NCBI RefSeq assembly: GCF_000224145.3
Contig: NC_020173.2
Span: 4,537,001 to 4,601,000, forward strand
Direction of reading: 5' to 3'
Length of the DNA stretch: 64,000 bases
DNA from: Ciona intestinalis
Lineage: Eukaryota > Chordata > Ascidiacea > Phlebobranchia > Cionidae
Part shown: one piece after another, positions 14,001 through 29,000 of the stretch
Layout of the letters: every line of letters starts with the position of its first letter
Numbering within the stretch: the stretch's first letter is position 1
The notes under the pieces: model-generated
Told to the model about the DNA's origin: nothing
Databases searched by the model: none
The model's input: only the letters and a program-made list of their open reading frames with translations
Position numbers and translations under genes: made by a program

Positions 14001-17000
14001 GTCGTATAATCCCGAGTGGGCGTTTTTATATCGCATCAGCTCGCTGAAACAAAGTAGCAAGCTATAATCGTACAGTTGCTCGTATTTTTAGATGTAAGCC
14101 GCCGGAAATGCTCTTACCTCATTATAAGTGCGGAGAGGTTCGTTTGTGCGTTCTGGCAGTTCTGAATGAGGGTCTGGCAGAAGCAAAGGTTGTCCTGCAC
14201 CTGGCTCGTTTGCGTGGCGGCGCATGACACGGAGGGGGTGAAGGAGGGTGCTTTGAAGCTGCTTCTGGGAGCAATGACGTCATCGTCGTTGTTCTTTGTG
14301 TTGTTTCGTCGAAGAACCACAGTAATAGGTTCCGGGGCGTTCTTGAAAGCGTGGGCCGCTTCTTTGTGAGATGCTCCAGAAAGGTCCTGCCCGTTTACCT
14401 AAACAACAAAAATCAAATTTACCTTCAGGATCGGAATTTTTAGGGCGAATGCTAAGTTTAATATAAAATAAAGTGCATAAAGGTGCATTCCTTCAAAACG
14501 ACCTTTGTTTACACTTAAAGCGTTTGGTTGACTGCGACGAAACGATAGACGTCTGATAGGAATCTGCAGCCTCGGTAATTACCGGCAACAACATACCTAA
14601 GCTAGCAAGCGTAGCAAAAGGAGAATCGCCGCCGACCGTAACAAACAAAGTTAAACATAGTAATACTAGCTTATCTGGCGGGCCCGCCTTGCCACCAGGT
14701 AAATTGTGCATTGTTGTTGCTTGCTATCGAAATTCAATTAGCAGAGAAAAGCGCGACAGGAATTTAAGATCGGCGATCAACAGGGAAAACGGGAATTTCA
14801 CCTAAAAATCGACGGGAAACCGTTTCAAGTGCGGATTAATGTCCTAATGCGCAAATCTGAAAGGTGAACGCCTAAGAACGTCTTATTAAAAACTTACAGC
14901 AAAAGTACACGGTTTAGAGGTAAAATTAGACCGCCATGTGACTTGTGCAAACCGCTAATTTTGTAGTTGGTGACGAGCCCAAGCTAATTTTGCCAATGCC
15001 ACACACATTATTGCGAAATTAATTGCTTTGAACGTGGGCATTTCGCTGCGAAAATCGCGCCGGGAAATGAGAAAGTTCAATGTTTTTTGATCTGGATTTG
15101 CGACGAAACAGCAACCGTGCAATTTGACTAAGTGGAACGACCGAGGTCGTTACGATTATCGGCTCAGAGCGATAATTGCTCAATGCGACCGCCACCTTCA
15201 AGGCGAAGTGTGGTTAATCAACAGCAGGCATGTGGCTCATGCATATTCTATACGCCACATACAACTTAATTTACGACAAGCTTCAAGGGAGTCTCGATTA
15301 GCTGATTGCCGCTTTGATGGATCGATCTATAAAGAATTCCAACGTCGTCATGACTTACACACATGTCACGCCCGATCTGTAGTTGTATGACGCATGGACC
15401 TTCCACGGTCCCTAAGCGCGACAAAATCATTAGCCAATGAACTGGCCATTCCCGCCGGGCGCTAGCAAGACAATTCCATTAAATTGGGCGTCTCAAAAAA
15501 AATTTTGCGTAAATGGAAGGCCATTGTTGGGACCGTTTTGTTCCGGTGGGAGACCGACAGATCACGATAATGGTCCAAGAAAACGATGCCGCATTTACGA
15601 ATCAAGTCATAGTTACTGTCCATTAATGTCGTGTTAGCGTCACCCACGCGCGCAATTTACGAGCAACTCGACGACGCATTACGCGTTAAAACATATGTTG
15701 CGCACCACGTAAATGACTTATGCGGTAATCATCTGCCGATCTTACTCTGACAACGGAAATGTGTTAATAGCAATTTCTATCATCATACAGACTTAATCTA
15801 TACGATACAAGCCGTTATTACTGCAGCACATAAAACTTTAGAAACGCGTTCGTGCTCTGTGCATTGGATGGAAACTGGCAAATCAGATGTAGCGACACTA
15901 ATCGGGCGATTATCCTCTACCCTTTGTTCAATGACGAAATTGAAGGGGAGATGGGCAAGACGCTGACGGTTCTTCGTGTAATCCCCAGCAAGAGGTTGAA
16001 ATGATTAGGTTCTCGCACAGCGTCGTTATAATTCCACATCTGGACTCGTTCACGGAGCCGATAATTTCCACACACGGCCAGTTGACAGGTCAGGAACGGC
16101 CTGCTGGACTTAGCGACGCGATTTGCCCAATTTGAAATCCGATTAAAAAGGTCTGGTTTAGAATATTTTTAGCTGGCAAATATTTTAATACTGAAATCAA
16201 TACTGCAGCAGAATTTATTGAATCCGCATCTAAGTCCCCCAAACCCTGATTTTGGTAACAGAACGCGATTCCATTTAAAATAGTTCAACCGCCGTTTAAA
16301 GTTCATTCGGGAAAAATTGTGACCGCGCGTCTTGGTTTCTTTCTATTAGTAACCAAACACCAGCAAGCTGCTTGACCTACGAAATCCCGTTACACAACAG
16401 AACCTGACACTTGCGTTGTAGGCCGCACTGCAAGTCGTGTTTGTCTGTAATGGGGTCATGTACTGTTTCACCTTTTCACATCTCCTTAGATGAGCCGACG
16501 GGGCAAGTCGATTTACACAGTCAGGTAGAAGACTCGCCGACCCGTTGGCCGTGTATGACGCCATGTTTAATCTCCGAAGTTTCATTATTTTGTTATAAGC
16601 GACAAGTAACCTAGCCGCATATATCCCAATTCTCACACGGACAGGTTGTCCCGGGCCTGAGAAAACGGGACGCGGACTGGCCGTTTACTTCGCGCTTGGA
16701 ACAGGCGCCGTCAAGGACCTTTGCGTAGCCTGTAAGTGGCTCGTGACGTGTCATAGCTACATTGGACTGGAGCATTGGAGCTCACGAAACAGCAGAACAC
16801 CCTACGAAACCCCGCGAAGGGCTTACGGTTAGCGTACTACTCCCAGCGTCTCAGTGGTTAAATAAACGAACCAACAACGATTCAGCAGCGAATTGTGTAA
16901 ACTACACTCAAGTAGAAGCACTTTAAGAAAAACAAGAGAGCTGACGAACCCTAAAGAACATTTTGATCAAGTAGCTGACTAATATAAAGTTTACTGGAAA

Positions 17001-20000
17001 ACTGTATTGTTTGTTACCATTACCATATTAGAATAACAGTCGTACTATGTCGCGGTCACGCTAACTTACTGCGAAGATTGTCGAAAGCATTTACATTTTT
17101 GGTCTCACGGTCTTACGGGCACAAAAGAAGGAAGCAGACACCAAACACAGTAAATATTTCAAAGTAAATTTCGTGGACTGCAAAGTCGCGACCATGGAAG
17201 TCGGGCAATTCTAAACAAATCGCTGCGAATCCACAGTCGTTGTCACCGAAACTTTCTCTTCATTGGCAAAGTACCGTGACAACACTCCGCGACGGAAATA
17301 AGCGACATTGATATCAGACGAGACCTTTTTGTTCGCGGGCACTGTTAGGTCTCATATAATAGCTTGCGCCATAAAAACAACATTAATTATGTCTTACAGC
17401 TCCGTCGCAGCGAATCAAGGTAAGCTAAAGCGCAAGCACAACAATTTCGGTTCCTTCTGCGAACTGGGCCGTTACATAATCAATTGAGGAACTATTCCCT
17501 GTGACACGGTTCCACCGGACCGGACAGGTTGCGCGCCATCTTTATTTAATTAATCCAGACCCAAAAACAAAAGTCTTCGGCGGCGCGGCGGCGGAGGTCA
17601 TGGTCCTTTGTTGGCTGCGGTCGAACAGATGCTGCGAAGAGACTTCCTTCTCGGTACGGTCCCTCTATTATTCGCGCTAACCCAAATCCCCTTATCCGTT
17701 GACCGATTTAGCCATATCTGAATGCGACCGGTAGCGGCGAAGCGAAAACCACGCATTCCCTTCATATAGCACGCCTAAAATAACACTTGGACGACGTGTT
17801 CGCGACGCCACCCATGCTATTGAAGGCTGTGATCAATTATGACTGAACTACTGACTTAACAAAGGCGAAACTAACCCACGCGGCGAATGTCAGCAAAAAA
17901 CCTGCTGCTGAAATGAATACAGCATGTAAGTGGAAAGTGAGGGTTATCTGAGCAAGTCAAAAGCTTTGCGGATGAGACGTAAAGGCTATCAAGATCTTTC
18001 TATTGCAAGAGTGACTGATGGTCACTTCATGAGTGAAAGTAGTGTATACAAACCTAACAAATTCACTGAAACACTCGACCTGGTACTCTCATACGCTTCG
18101 CATTGAGCGATTGACTTTTTAAAAAGCGCTTCTGGTTTAACAAAACGCTCATAATACCAATTACATTGAAAAGATCTGGGGTAGTCTTGTAATAGGACGA
18201 ACCTTGCATGGTACAATAGAATCAAACCCTGAATGTCTCGACGAGTGAGTTATCAAAGTGCTGCTTGACCCTCACATGACTCCGTTTGTGTTTACATTTT
18301 ATGCAGGCGCGAGGTGCTGGGTATTCAAACCGTTCTCGGTGTTTATATCTACGCCAGTTGCCCGGTGCGCTGGACGAAAACCGCAAGCCATCGTAATGGA
18401 GGAATATATACAACGCGCGCTAATGAGAACGACGTTGGATCTCGCCTTGGGCCAGCCGCTCTGTGCTGAAGGTGCGGACCGCGACTAATTGCGAAAACAA
18501 ACGGAAAATTCTTTGATCGCTGCCTGCATGGCGTCCCTTTGTTCTTAAGGTCATAACAGCGTCCGAAACTGTGCGAAAACTGCTCACAATTAAACGCGTG
18601 CACGTGCATGGCAACTACTTGGAAAATAGCAGGTAATCATCGCCCAATTCTTTCGCATTGAAAGGCAATGAAAGGCGCTATGAATCAAAGAGGTTTCTCG
18701 AATAAAGAGTCCATCGGTCCAACTTACAAAACTTACGGTTAAGATTTTAAAATTCATCTTCAAATTTTTTTTTTTACAGCGTGGTAATCCCAGTAAAAGT
18801 ACTTGGCATCTTCTATATAGAAACCCGTTCACTTGAAAACGTGGCTATCCAAATACACGAAGATGTGTGTGGGTCGAAATCCGGTGCGGTAATCAGATTG
18901 TGTGTCAGAAAGCAAACCAACTAATCGAGAATGTCGTGTTAAAACTATAGCACTGACTCTGTAAGTTAAACAACATGACTTGTAATGGAAAATAGCATGT
19001 CATTAGTGGTGGCTGATAACACGCTTTCAACTGACGACGTTCTATGAACTCGTGGCTTGCTGGAGCTCCAGGTCCGACTCTGTGGTCTGCACAGCTTAAA
19101 CCCTACCTAGCGTTAAAGTTCCCGGGCATTAATATGGAAACCAAATGAGGGAAGCGAAGCAACGGCTCATTAACGTTGATCGACGAGCATGTTCCCGCTG
19201 CTCCTTATTGCTGTAATTACCTTGTCGGTGACCGCACTTTGCCAAAAGCGACGCGGATATCTCAAACTTTGACTAGGGCACTGACGTGTAACTACGGTGT
19301 AACTGGACCATCAGCTATTCATTTAATTAAAGGTATACATGATAACTACTCTGGGAATTACGTGACTAACTAGTCCGGAGCGACAATTATTACATTGCGC
19401 AGCCAACTCAATGTCACGATATGTCAGTTACCGAGTCCCGAGTAACATCGGGAACATCGACTAACTACTTCCCGGGAAATAAGACCCGCAAGCCCGCAGA
19501 CGAAATTTATCGCTGACGATGTTCTCTTCGCCTGTGCAAACATCCAACAACTAAATATACGATCCTCACGATAGATAATACATACTAATTCATATACAAA
19601 CTTGACGACAACAACCCTCTATTGGATTCTAACATTAACTAGGTATACCACTGCCGCCAGTAATTTGGGGCCTGCCACTGCTACGACCGACTGTAGTCGA
19701 CTGATGCGTTCGCTTCACCAAGTCGCCGTCCTGGTTCTATGAACTATTGACCGCGAGCGAGCGCGAAAAGAAAAAGGCAAGCGGGAAACAATGGAAGCGC
19801 GGATTGGTCTCGCGAACGAATCCTTCGTTTTGCAGGAAGAGAAATTCGTGAAAATAATCCGACCCCCGCCACTGTAAAGGATATAGCCACAAGAAGCTAG
19901 CACCTTTCGATGATTAAGCTGAGCGTTACATTTCGAGCGATCCATCAGCCCCTAATGGAACGGGTTGCGTCTAGAGAATATACGTTGGTGGGGACAAACA

Positions 20001-23000
20001 AACCCGGACATGCAATACGTCTAAATTCGCAAGTATCGCGTATCTGCTCGTCTGTCTTCCATACTTGTCCGGGTCCCTGAGGATTTTCGGCTTTGACTGA
20101 GTCTCTGGCACGCAAGGGCTTGTTATGTAGCGGCCCTGGGTAAACAACGTATTAGTCGGCCTCTGTGGCTAAGATTACTGGAGACCCTGAGACTGCAGAA
20201 GCGACTTCGCTTGGTAGAGTCAACAAAATGACTTGTGGGCTACAGCTTTAAGAATTATCTTATCTTATCACACGAAGCCGCGAAGCCATCGCAAACAAAA
20301 CCCCCTAAACAGAGCCGCTGAACAGCAGCAGCAGGGCGGCCACGACGAAAGCGCGAAATTTTGCGACATTGAAAATGCATAAACAGCGCGGGAAGCTGGT
20401 ACCTGTCACCTGTCATTTGTATCAACAATAATACACTCTCGACACCAATGTCTATTAGTATGTTTAGATGAACTGTTTCCGCCTTGACTTAGAAATGCAC
20501 TCGTCTCTGCTTTGGGTTGGCGGCTCGCCACATGGTCATTGAATAAACACGTTTACACCTTAGACAAAGTTTATTGTATTTTCCACCTTCCACCGTTGTT
20601 TACAAAACGCGGGTTTGCCAGCGTAAAAGCCACCGTTCTGTAACTGAAATTTGAAGTCAGGAAAAGGAAGAAAAATTAGCCTTTTAATTACACAGTGCAA
20701 GATCATTAGGTCAGCTCGGCGAATCGGAGCCGCGAAACTGTCTTAACTAAACAGTGTAACCTATGCTAAATATACGGCGAAGTTCAGCCACACCGCTTCG
20801 AAAAAGAGCCATTAACTTAGCTATGATTTGAGAGCTCGTGTCGGCCACCCGTGCGAATGTAGTCTAATGGCTGACAGGTATGTTTGTACCGACGTCAAAA
20901 TTAGCCAAACAGGGCTCCAGTCTGGAGCTACGAAAACGCAAAACGCTCACGCGATACATTTTAGCAGGTTTGACTCTATCGTTTCTTAATGTGGCCCAAG
21001 CATTTAGTCGATGCGGGAATGGCATAATGTGTGTAAACGATCGATATCTACGCCCCTTTTAAGCACCCGTCATGAACTCAATTAAACTAAATTCAACATT
21101 GATTTTCATTCATTGCCAAATCAATTCCTCGATAATCGCGTAAGCCGTGCCATACATAACCAGTTTAAATGTTCCCACACTGTTCAGTGGATGATTTCAA
21201 GGCCCCAACGTAGAAGGTTAAGGTATAGTAATTAAGACGAAGCGTTCGGCCGGTCCTGACCTAAACTTGCAGATTGTTTCATGAAGACGTATGGACCACT
21301 GTTGCGCTGCAGTGTTGCAATGATGTTTCGACTTCGTTAATTAGTCACCGCAGGAGTGTTCGCACGGCACACCTGCTGCTATCGAAACAGCGAAGCGGCG
21401 AAAGAGCGTTCTCAATTGTTCGACGAACTCCGCGCCGTGTCCAATTGTCTCAGTTTTGTTAAACTCCGATTTCGGCGAATATTCAGAAGCAATTAAATCG
21501 CTATAAGAATACGACATTTCTGACGCGGCAGTGGGCCAATCCATCAAGTCCAGAGCCGCACTCCCACGACCTCGAGAAACATCTAAGCAACTTTTGGCTT
21601 CGCTCGCCTTCGCGAAGGAGTCTATTCCGCGGTATCAACAGTGGTAAGCGGTAAACTTAGTTTAGACCCGCTGGGAGAGATCTGCGGGGTCAAATAAACA
21701 TAGTTCGCAACTCGTGAGGATGACACAGCGACCACAAGCAGGTCGGTTGAGTGTCATCGCGAAACCAACGAGGGCCAAGCCCAGTGCAAAGGTAGGTATG
21801 CGAGTTACTTAGTCGCACCGACGTAACCAACAGGTACATTCTGCGCAACGCACCAAGTACTACACAAGCTCACGTTATCTGTTTGCAAAGCTGAGGTGAG
21901 GGCACCTATACTACACTGGACTGTTATAGCAATTATTGACAGGCGTGCGGTGTTCCTATGTATTGCCCTTACCCTCGAGTTTGAGTGGCACGGACGGTTT
22001 CCTGTGGACAGTTTACGAGCTGGGTTAAGTGGACTCTCGGCAATAAACGGCAACAACACACCCCATCCCTCGCGTGACTTCGCTATCTCCACAATTTCGC
22101 GGTTCGCCTGTTCAAATCAACGCGCACGTTCTTACTGACGTAGTGTAGTTGTTTCTGCGCGGCATGTCACACTAGAGAACCGGATTGCGGCAATTTGTAA
22201 GCCCTCTACGCTATCTAGCAATCGCTTGCATATTTTTGGACCAGTTTACTCCGATTAAACACGAAATTTGCACATTGGGAAGATTTAATTGCCTGTCCGC
22301 ATTCCATTCAATCTACCATTGACCTTTATCCGTTGTTCTAATCTTTATCAGTGCCGAACATGGCAATTACAAGTTTCTGTCCCACGATAACAACTACCCT
22401 CGAACAATAGGCTTAACATACAGTCGCCCTGGTCTGGAAATAATAACTAAAGCGGACAATTGTATATATTGCGACACTACAAACGCAAATTAAAATTTCA
22501 GTCGTAAATCCTCTTACTAAGTGAATAGATATGCCCACATACCAAACCATAATCAACGGTAAGCAGAGTGGTTCATTGTTTCACAAGCTACCCGCAAGTT
22601 CCCACGTTCAACTTCGCCATCCTGGCACGGTACGAGATAATCAGAGCTTGTCAAAGTCACAGGAAGCCAGCAATTAGAGCTTTCTGTTCAAGGTCGCAGA
22701 CGGCTACAGTTCCCGTGGCAGCGATAATTGGGTGCGCGTGTTTAATATTTAAAGTTTCCGTCAAAGTTTGGAGCTCGCGCCTTTATTCCCAACAAAAGGC
22801 GACTCGGCAATTAGCGCCAAACGCATACAGTCTGGGTTAGCGATGTACTGCCTTTGAAAGAAACTATAAGGTAAATACGGCGAAACGATACAAAACATCG
22901 TCTGTGTTTGCTTTTTAAATACGATGAGCTTTGCCGGAAAAAAACTTGTGTGGACGCTGTTTATACACCGACTTTACAAGTAATCACTGTACAGATAAAT

Positions 23001-26000
23001 GGCATTGAAGTTGTAAAACAGGTCTTTATGGCTGGTCATTATGCGGCCTTGAAATAAAAGAATTTCCTGAAGTACTACTGACAACAATAATACTTGTAGT
23101 CAATGCCATAAAATTTGTACCGGATTGACCGATTACTCACACAACACGGAAGCTTGAAAGCCTTCGCGCATACAAGTTGGACAATATCATAAAACAAGTG
23201 TACGACGTTAAGACGAGACTTTAATGCTTTGTGCACACTCAGGGGCCAGTTTAACACAGCAGGGGGTATCGGTACACACGTCGATGACGTAGAATGACGT
23301 CACAGTGGCACATCACAAAACTACTAGGATAAAATCTAATAACCACACGTGTACGAAATTTGGTGGATAAGAATCTAAACAGAGAACAGGTTTACAAGTT
23401 ATGATGTACAGACCAGCGAAAGTTTGCCGAGAAAAGTGAATCATCATGTTTTATTGGACGAACGTTTTATGCATTTAGGTGCCTCGTATGAAAAACACAG
23501 AAACCACACAAGATTATATCATCGCAACCTGTCAACAAATTTGTTTTGTCAGAAATAATGTTTAACCAAGACCAACGAAACACGCTCATATTTCTACTAA
23601 AGAGAAAAACTGGCTGGAATTTGATACAGTTTGTTATATTTTTGCTTCGGATAATCTCTAAGCCTGGTCATACGGTTACAATACAACAACAAACAAATAA
23701 GCGAATACACGGTGTGTAGAGACCGTTACTGACGTGAAACCAGTTCCGACCACTTGAGATTAGCGGTGGACCGAGACCCCGAGCAAGCGAGAATTATGTT
23801 CCCTCCGTAAGAGCAACCCCCAGCAAACCTCATGGAAGCTCACCTTACTGCCTTTAGGAAGCTAGCACTTACAGCGAAGCTACAGAGAGCAAGGGGTAAT
23901 GGTTTGACTGACAGACGCCTGGAAGTGGCTACCAGTGCGTAGAGAGAAACAAGTTATAGGCGAAACACAGCACGGTCATAACCATTTGTGTAAACGCTTA
24001 TGGCGGTGAACAATTTCTGGAAATTTCGGATACCACTTTTAAGACGGGGGCAAAAATGTTATGAAAACTGCTCCAGAGGCGCCAAAAGTTAAGGAGAAGA
24101 GTCTCGTAAATAAACAGCAATATTACATCCGGCGGCGATTGTTGTCGCCGAGTTATGGGCGGGTGGGTATATATTATATAGCTGTATGAATCACCGTGTG
24201 GTATAACAGTGTAAACCGCCCCCAAGCGTGGATATTGAGGGTATAATTCCCATTGAGAAGCAACGCTTGTGTCCACACATTTAACTGGCGTGTTGTTTTT
24301 GCAGAAACCATGGGGCTCGCTGTGTCTCGGCCAATTGAACGACGTAAACAATAAAGACACGCGATGCCTGACAATCTTCCGGTACTACGGACGCTAAGGT
24401 GTCACAAACCGTGACGGGTTAAGTCGGACTTAGACAGTCGGTACACTAAACAGCATCCGATATCGGTCTTGGACATATTCATTGTGGCAAAACTGATTAC
24501 GTAATGCTGGGTGTACACAGCTTGAGTTCAGAAGTGTACGGAAAGGATTTTCAGTATATCTGATTCGTGACACTATTGTGGGCCCACATCTTATAAATAC
24601 AATATCAGCGCAGACGTAGTTCCCTAATTTATTTGCTTTTCCCACTAGCAGACAATCTGGTTCATTTATAAACGTTCATAAAAGTGGAAATTTTGGATGG
24701 AATTTTAAACGTCGTTGCCGCTTCCCGGGTGGAAGCTAATGAGCGACATTTTTGTTCCCGGCGGCCGCCGTGGGACCATAATTGCCGCACAACCACAGCA
24801 ATAATACGCGCTTTTGAATCGTAATTAACTCGCCGGGGGCCACAGGCACGAATGCTTCTCGCCACGTTGTTAAAAAAAACTGCAAAACCGGTGTGAGACA
24901 TTTTTTCATTGAGTCCTACCCAAACAATAACACAACGAACTAATTGCATTGTTACACAACAGCGGTAGTGAGAGATCCGAAAGTGCGTCATCGTATCCGC
25001 TTTGACCTTCAGAACTTTGCGAGCTGACTGAATCCAACATACGCGTGGTAAAATCAAAACCACAACGTTATTGATTCGCTTGCCTGAGGTGCAGAAATTG
25101 CTATTTGTTGTTGGTGTAAAAGATAGTAAAGTAAGAGAGCTGCAATAAAAAGTGACATTTGTTCAATGTATGATATCCTTAAATTGCTATATTGTATAAT
25201 GCAGTGTCACTTGAGTCGCACTACGGAAGACATATCCACAGTTTCGCTATTCTGGGAAACGACGAGACCATCCAGCTTTGAAATTGGTTCGGAAGCGCAA
25301 CCTCAAATGCGGCTATTTTCTTCATATGTTCAATTACGTGACTAAAGGCACCAATTAAGCGTTATTTTCGCCGATCACAAGGCCGATTTGGCCAATGTCG
25401 GATTTTCGGAAAACAATATTATTTGTTTGTTTATCAGGTACAATGTAAATGCCTCCGCTCTTTCCTACACTGCAATTTAGTCTCAAAAAGCCCTTGGATT
25501 TTGTAGAATTCTCCAGTATTTTCACGTTTACTTTTGCAGTCATTGACTTTTATTATGGCTACTTGGCCAGCTCCGTTAATAGAGCGCAACGAGGTGCTCG
25601 GTAAAATTGCTTTGTTCGTAGGAATATCAAAGCGAATCCCACGGTCTTAGTATACAGGAATAAAATTGCGCTTTCCCCTAAACACTGTCTGATAAACTGA
25701 GACGATTTTCGTACCAAAATATTACGCGTTAATGTTCAATACTCAGTTAATACTTCGTAGAAAAACCATAATCGATTACAACATACACATCATGCAGGTA
25801 TTGTACTAGTTACACACATTTTTAAGGTTATTTCCAAACATTCTATAAATTTCCGAATTCAAGTAGTGCCAAAAGTCGCGGAACCGTATGTGGACATAAC
25901 ACCACTTAAAGCCAGTTAAATTAAGTTAAAAATAACCGCCAAACAATAACAGACGCTGTTAGGTCCATTCAGTGTCACTTTTTGTCGCAGCTCAATTACT

Positions 26001-29000
26001 GAACCACTAATCCGAATATTACATAACCTTTTCTCCTGCGATATATTTTCAAAGAGTGTAGGCGTATATGGCGCGATTTCGTCAACTTTTCCAGGTAATC
26101 TTAACGCGACAAATTATTCTTTTAAGTCGAGTGAACTGTTGTTTTAAAAACAAGCCTAAATCTCGCTTGGAAATTAGATATAGATCACATTCCATTGAAG
26201 TTCTCATTACAGAGCATAAAGTGAATCCAGCTGATTAAACCGCAAAAGTCGTTAGAGTAACGACGTGGGCATGTAGTTTATGAGTTGGCAAAACCACCAA
26301 CGTTTTTGCAATCGATTACTCAGTGCCCAGGTGTGTCGTCGGCATGCGAGCTCAAGCTTTGTATACACATTGCTAGGAAACACGATATTCGTTTCATGCT
26401 GCTGTCGTGTTCGTGCACCCAACCTACACTCAATTGTTTGTAAATCAGTCGCCGCGACAAGCGCCCGAGTGTATATTTAGCGTATCAACTGCCTAATATT
26501 GGCTTCATAAATCAAAAATGCGGAACTGCGCTTCTTTATCGACGATTGCCGACGTAGGCTCGGTTTCCTGGAGCTTTTACACTGTTTGGTCTAATCGAAA
26601 TATAGCGGTGAAACGTGTTAATAACACGGCGGGGCCAAGGCAGCCAGGCGCCTGCGAAAGCCGGGAAGTGGCGATGGAAAAGGGGCGAGCGGATCCGCCA
26701 TGGAACGAAACGGCGTCGAGGCCCAAGCGTGCATGATTGAACGTCAACCCGTCTGTTCTTGCTTCTCGCATGATCTGATGCAGCCACACAGGTCGACTTG
26801 TTTGATCACAGCTTCCTAACACTGCTGTCTAATCACGTTGATTCGCTACTTGAAGACAGCACGCGTGCGTGACGTACCTTTACAATTGATTGAATGAATT
26901 CGACAAAAGTTTTCGTTGCATGTACAAAGGGGTAAATTAAACAAGCACAAGAACCCTAAGCGAAGAGGTTGTTTACCTGAAAACCAGGCAGCAGAATCGC
27001 GACGATGCGCGTTTAACAAGCATAACGTAAACAGCTTTCATGTGCGGCCGGGTTATCGTGGCGATTACGACGCGCGTTTACAGTCAAGTGCTGTTTTCTG
27101 AAACACCACGTAACCTACTCGCTATGACACACGGCATAAAAACGCGTTGTTTAATTTTTACCAAGAAAGTTACAAAACATCTCCTGTAGCAGTGTAAACA
27201 CAAACTGGATTCAACTTGGTATAAAATTTCATGCTATTTCAGAACCAGAAAAGCTCACAGTCGTTATAGTTCACAGGATGTGAACGGTCTGCATTGTACG
27301 CACAAGTAACGTTATGTAAAATAAATCTACTATCTGTTTCTGTGGGTTCGCTCGAGTATGTTGTTATACCACATGAACCTTTAAAGTTATCAGGTTAACA
27401 AGCTGTATAGGCGATGCATTACATAAACGTGAAGAGACTTGAGCTGGCAAATCCCAGACGAAAACGTCACGGTTTGTAAACCTTCACCAGGTCTGTGTTT
27501 TAGAGTATATGAAACCACTATGATAGCATCAGAGATCGTATCTCACACAACCACGGTTTGAGTTGTGATATCTTCATATAGTATCGTGGCATCTTTACGC
27601 GAAAATCATTCCCACAACTATCTCAGTTGAGAAGTTTGGGCCCGGTTAAAAATATGACCAAACATGGCGTACGAACCTGGTCATGGTACAATTGCTATAA
27701 CTGTGAGTTCAAGTGCGTAATTCGCTGAGAAAATATGAATTCAGCCACACTTGGCCGCAGTTTAAAAGTAATTCAAGCTTCTGGTTCTACACAAAGGACG
27801 AAATAATGCCATTTATTTTCAAGTGCCCGGATTCTTTATTTTAGGACATCAATCTTTTATCCATGGCGTCATTTTACACAAAATAGCACCAAAGTTTCCG
27901 AAAATTTACCAATTGGGAAAATAGGTTAGTAGGCGCTACTGTGTTAGATTATAGAACTGTGAAATGAAACCAGCAATGTCGTCAAGGCACGCGAGATCGA
28001 ATTCATAAATCAACGCCCTTCTCTTCGATAGGTAAACATCGTGATATTTACAATCGATAAAATACCTTTATCCCCTAGTTGTAATTAAGCGTGTACTTTA
28101 CGCAGCTTCTATGCGGCAAGCATAATGCACCTGGCAAGCATATATTAACGCAACATTTACGATCTAATTAACAAGCTGTTAAAACAAACCATATAAACCG
28201 AAGCGGACGGCATTCAAACGCATTTGACACGTTTCACACAGGCCAGCCAATTCTACGATTACATAAACTCGGGTGTCTCGCCACAGATTTACCGAGTTAG
28301 CGTCTACGTTTATGCATACACAGGCGCAAATCGAATTACCAACTGAAAAGCGAAGGTGCGACGAATGAACCCGACAAAATGTGTCCGACAATTTCCGTTG
28401 TATATGAATAGGCGAAGCTAATTTAATTAACATTGGGTTGTATAGTTTGGAGATTTGTCTCGTTTAGGTCTATTTTTAACTCTAAATAAAAAGCGTTTTT
28501 AAATCAAAATATAGTAGGTACTATAGGTAGAGGGAGGATAGTCCATTTTTTATTTCTTTTTATCGTTCCAATTGGTAATACACAACGAATATTTACAGAA
28601 TTATACAACGTCTCTTGCGTTATTAGTAAAAAAAAAACTATAAGGAAATATGGGACATTATATGCACTAACGGTATCCATATATAATCCCACATCCAATT
28701 CACAAACTTGTACTCTCTCATCGCATACCAGAGCACATCAGTTTAAACACATGTAGTTTTTCAAACAACGGTCGTGCTGGTGGGACTATAAATTTCACCG
28801 CGAGCAGACATGTATACCCTGTATAGGGGTATGTTGCTTCTTTATTGAAGAATGTTTACCTATCTTGCTGTGACAGTAAAACAATAAACTACGTCACATA
28901 CGGCACCTGCTGACCACTATATGGATTCAAATAATACATATTAAAGGGCCCCGCCGCCGTTATCATATATCGTTAAACAAGTTATAGCTTTAACCAAATA

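Noticed and set aside
15359-15427. Minus-strand QLQIGRDMC before a gtaagt donor, which would join to VNGQDLS
   Set aside because: Upstream residues do not resemble PDZ strands 2-3, and the GDR order is inverted to GRD. It is probably chance.
17398-17424. Possible 27-base microexon LTLIRCDGA (PDZ1 strand 1-like) on the minus strand
   Set aside because: It has good acceptor and donor dinucleotides and phase 0, but it is too short to call without a partner exon carrying the GLGF loop.
24662-25063. 133-codon open frame, minus strand
   Set aside because: Several frames this long are expected by chance in 34 kb at this base composition. It has no recognisable domain and no splice context.
25355-25543. 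Minus-strand frame with GFLRLN, SGGIYIV and QIGLVIGE, vaguely like a PDZ first half
   Set aside because: It starts after a stop with no good acceptor and ends in TAA without a phase-compatible donor before VNG. Many chance frames of this size exist here.
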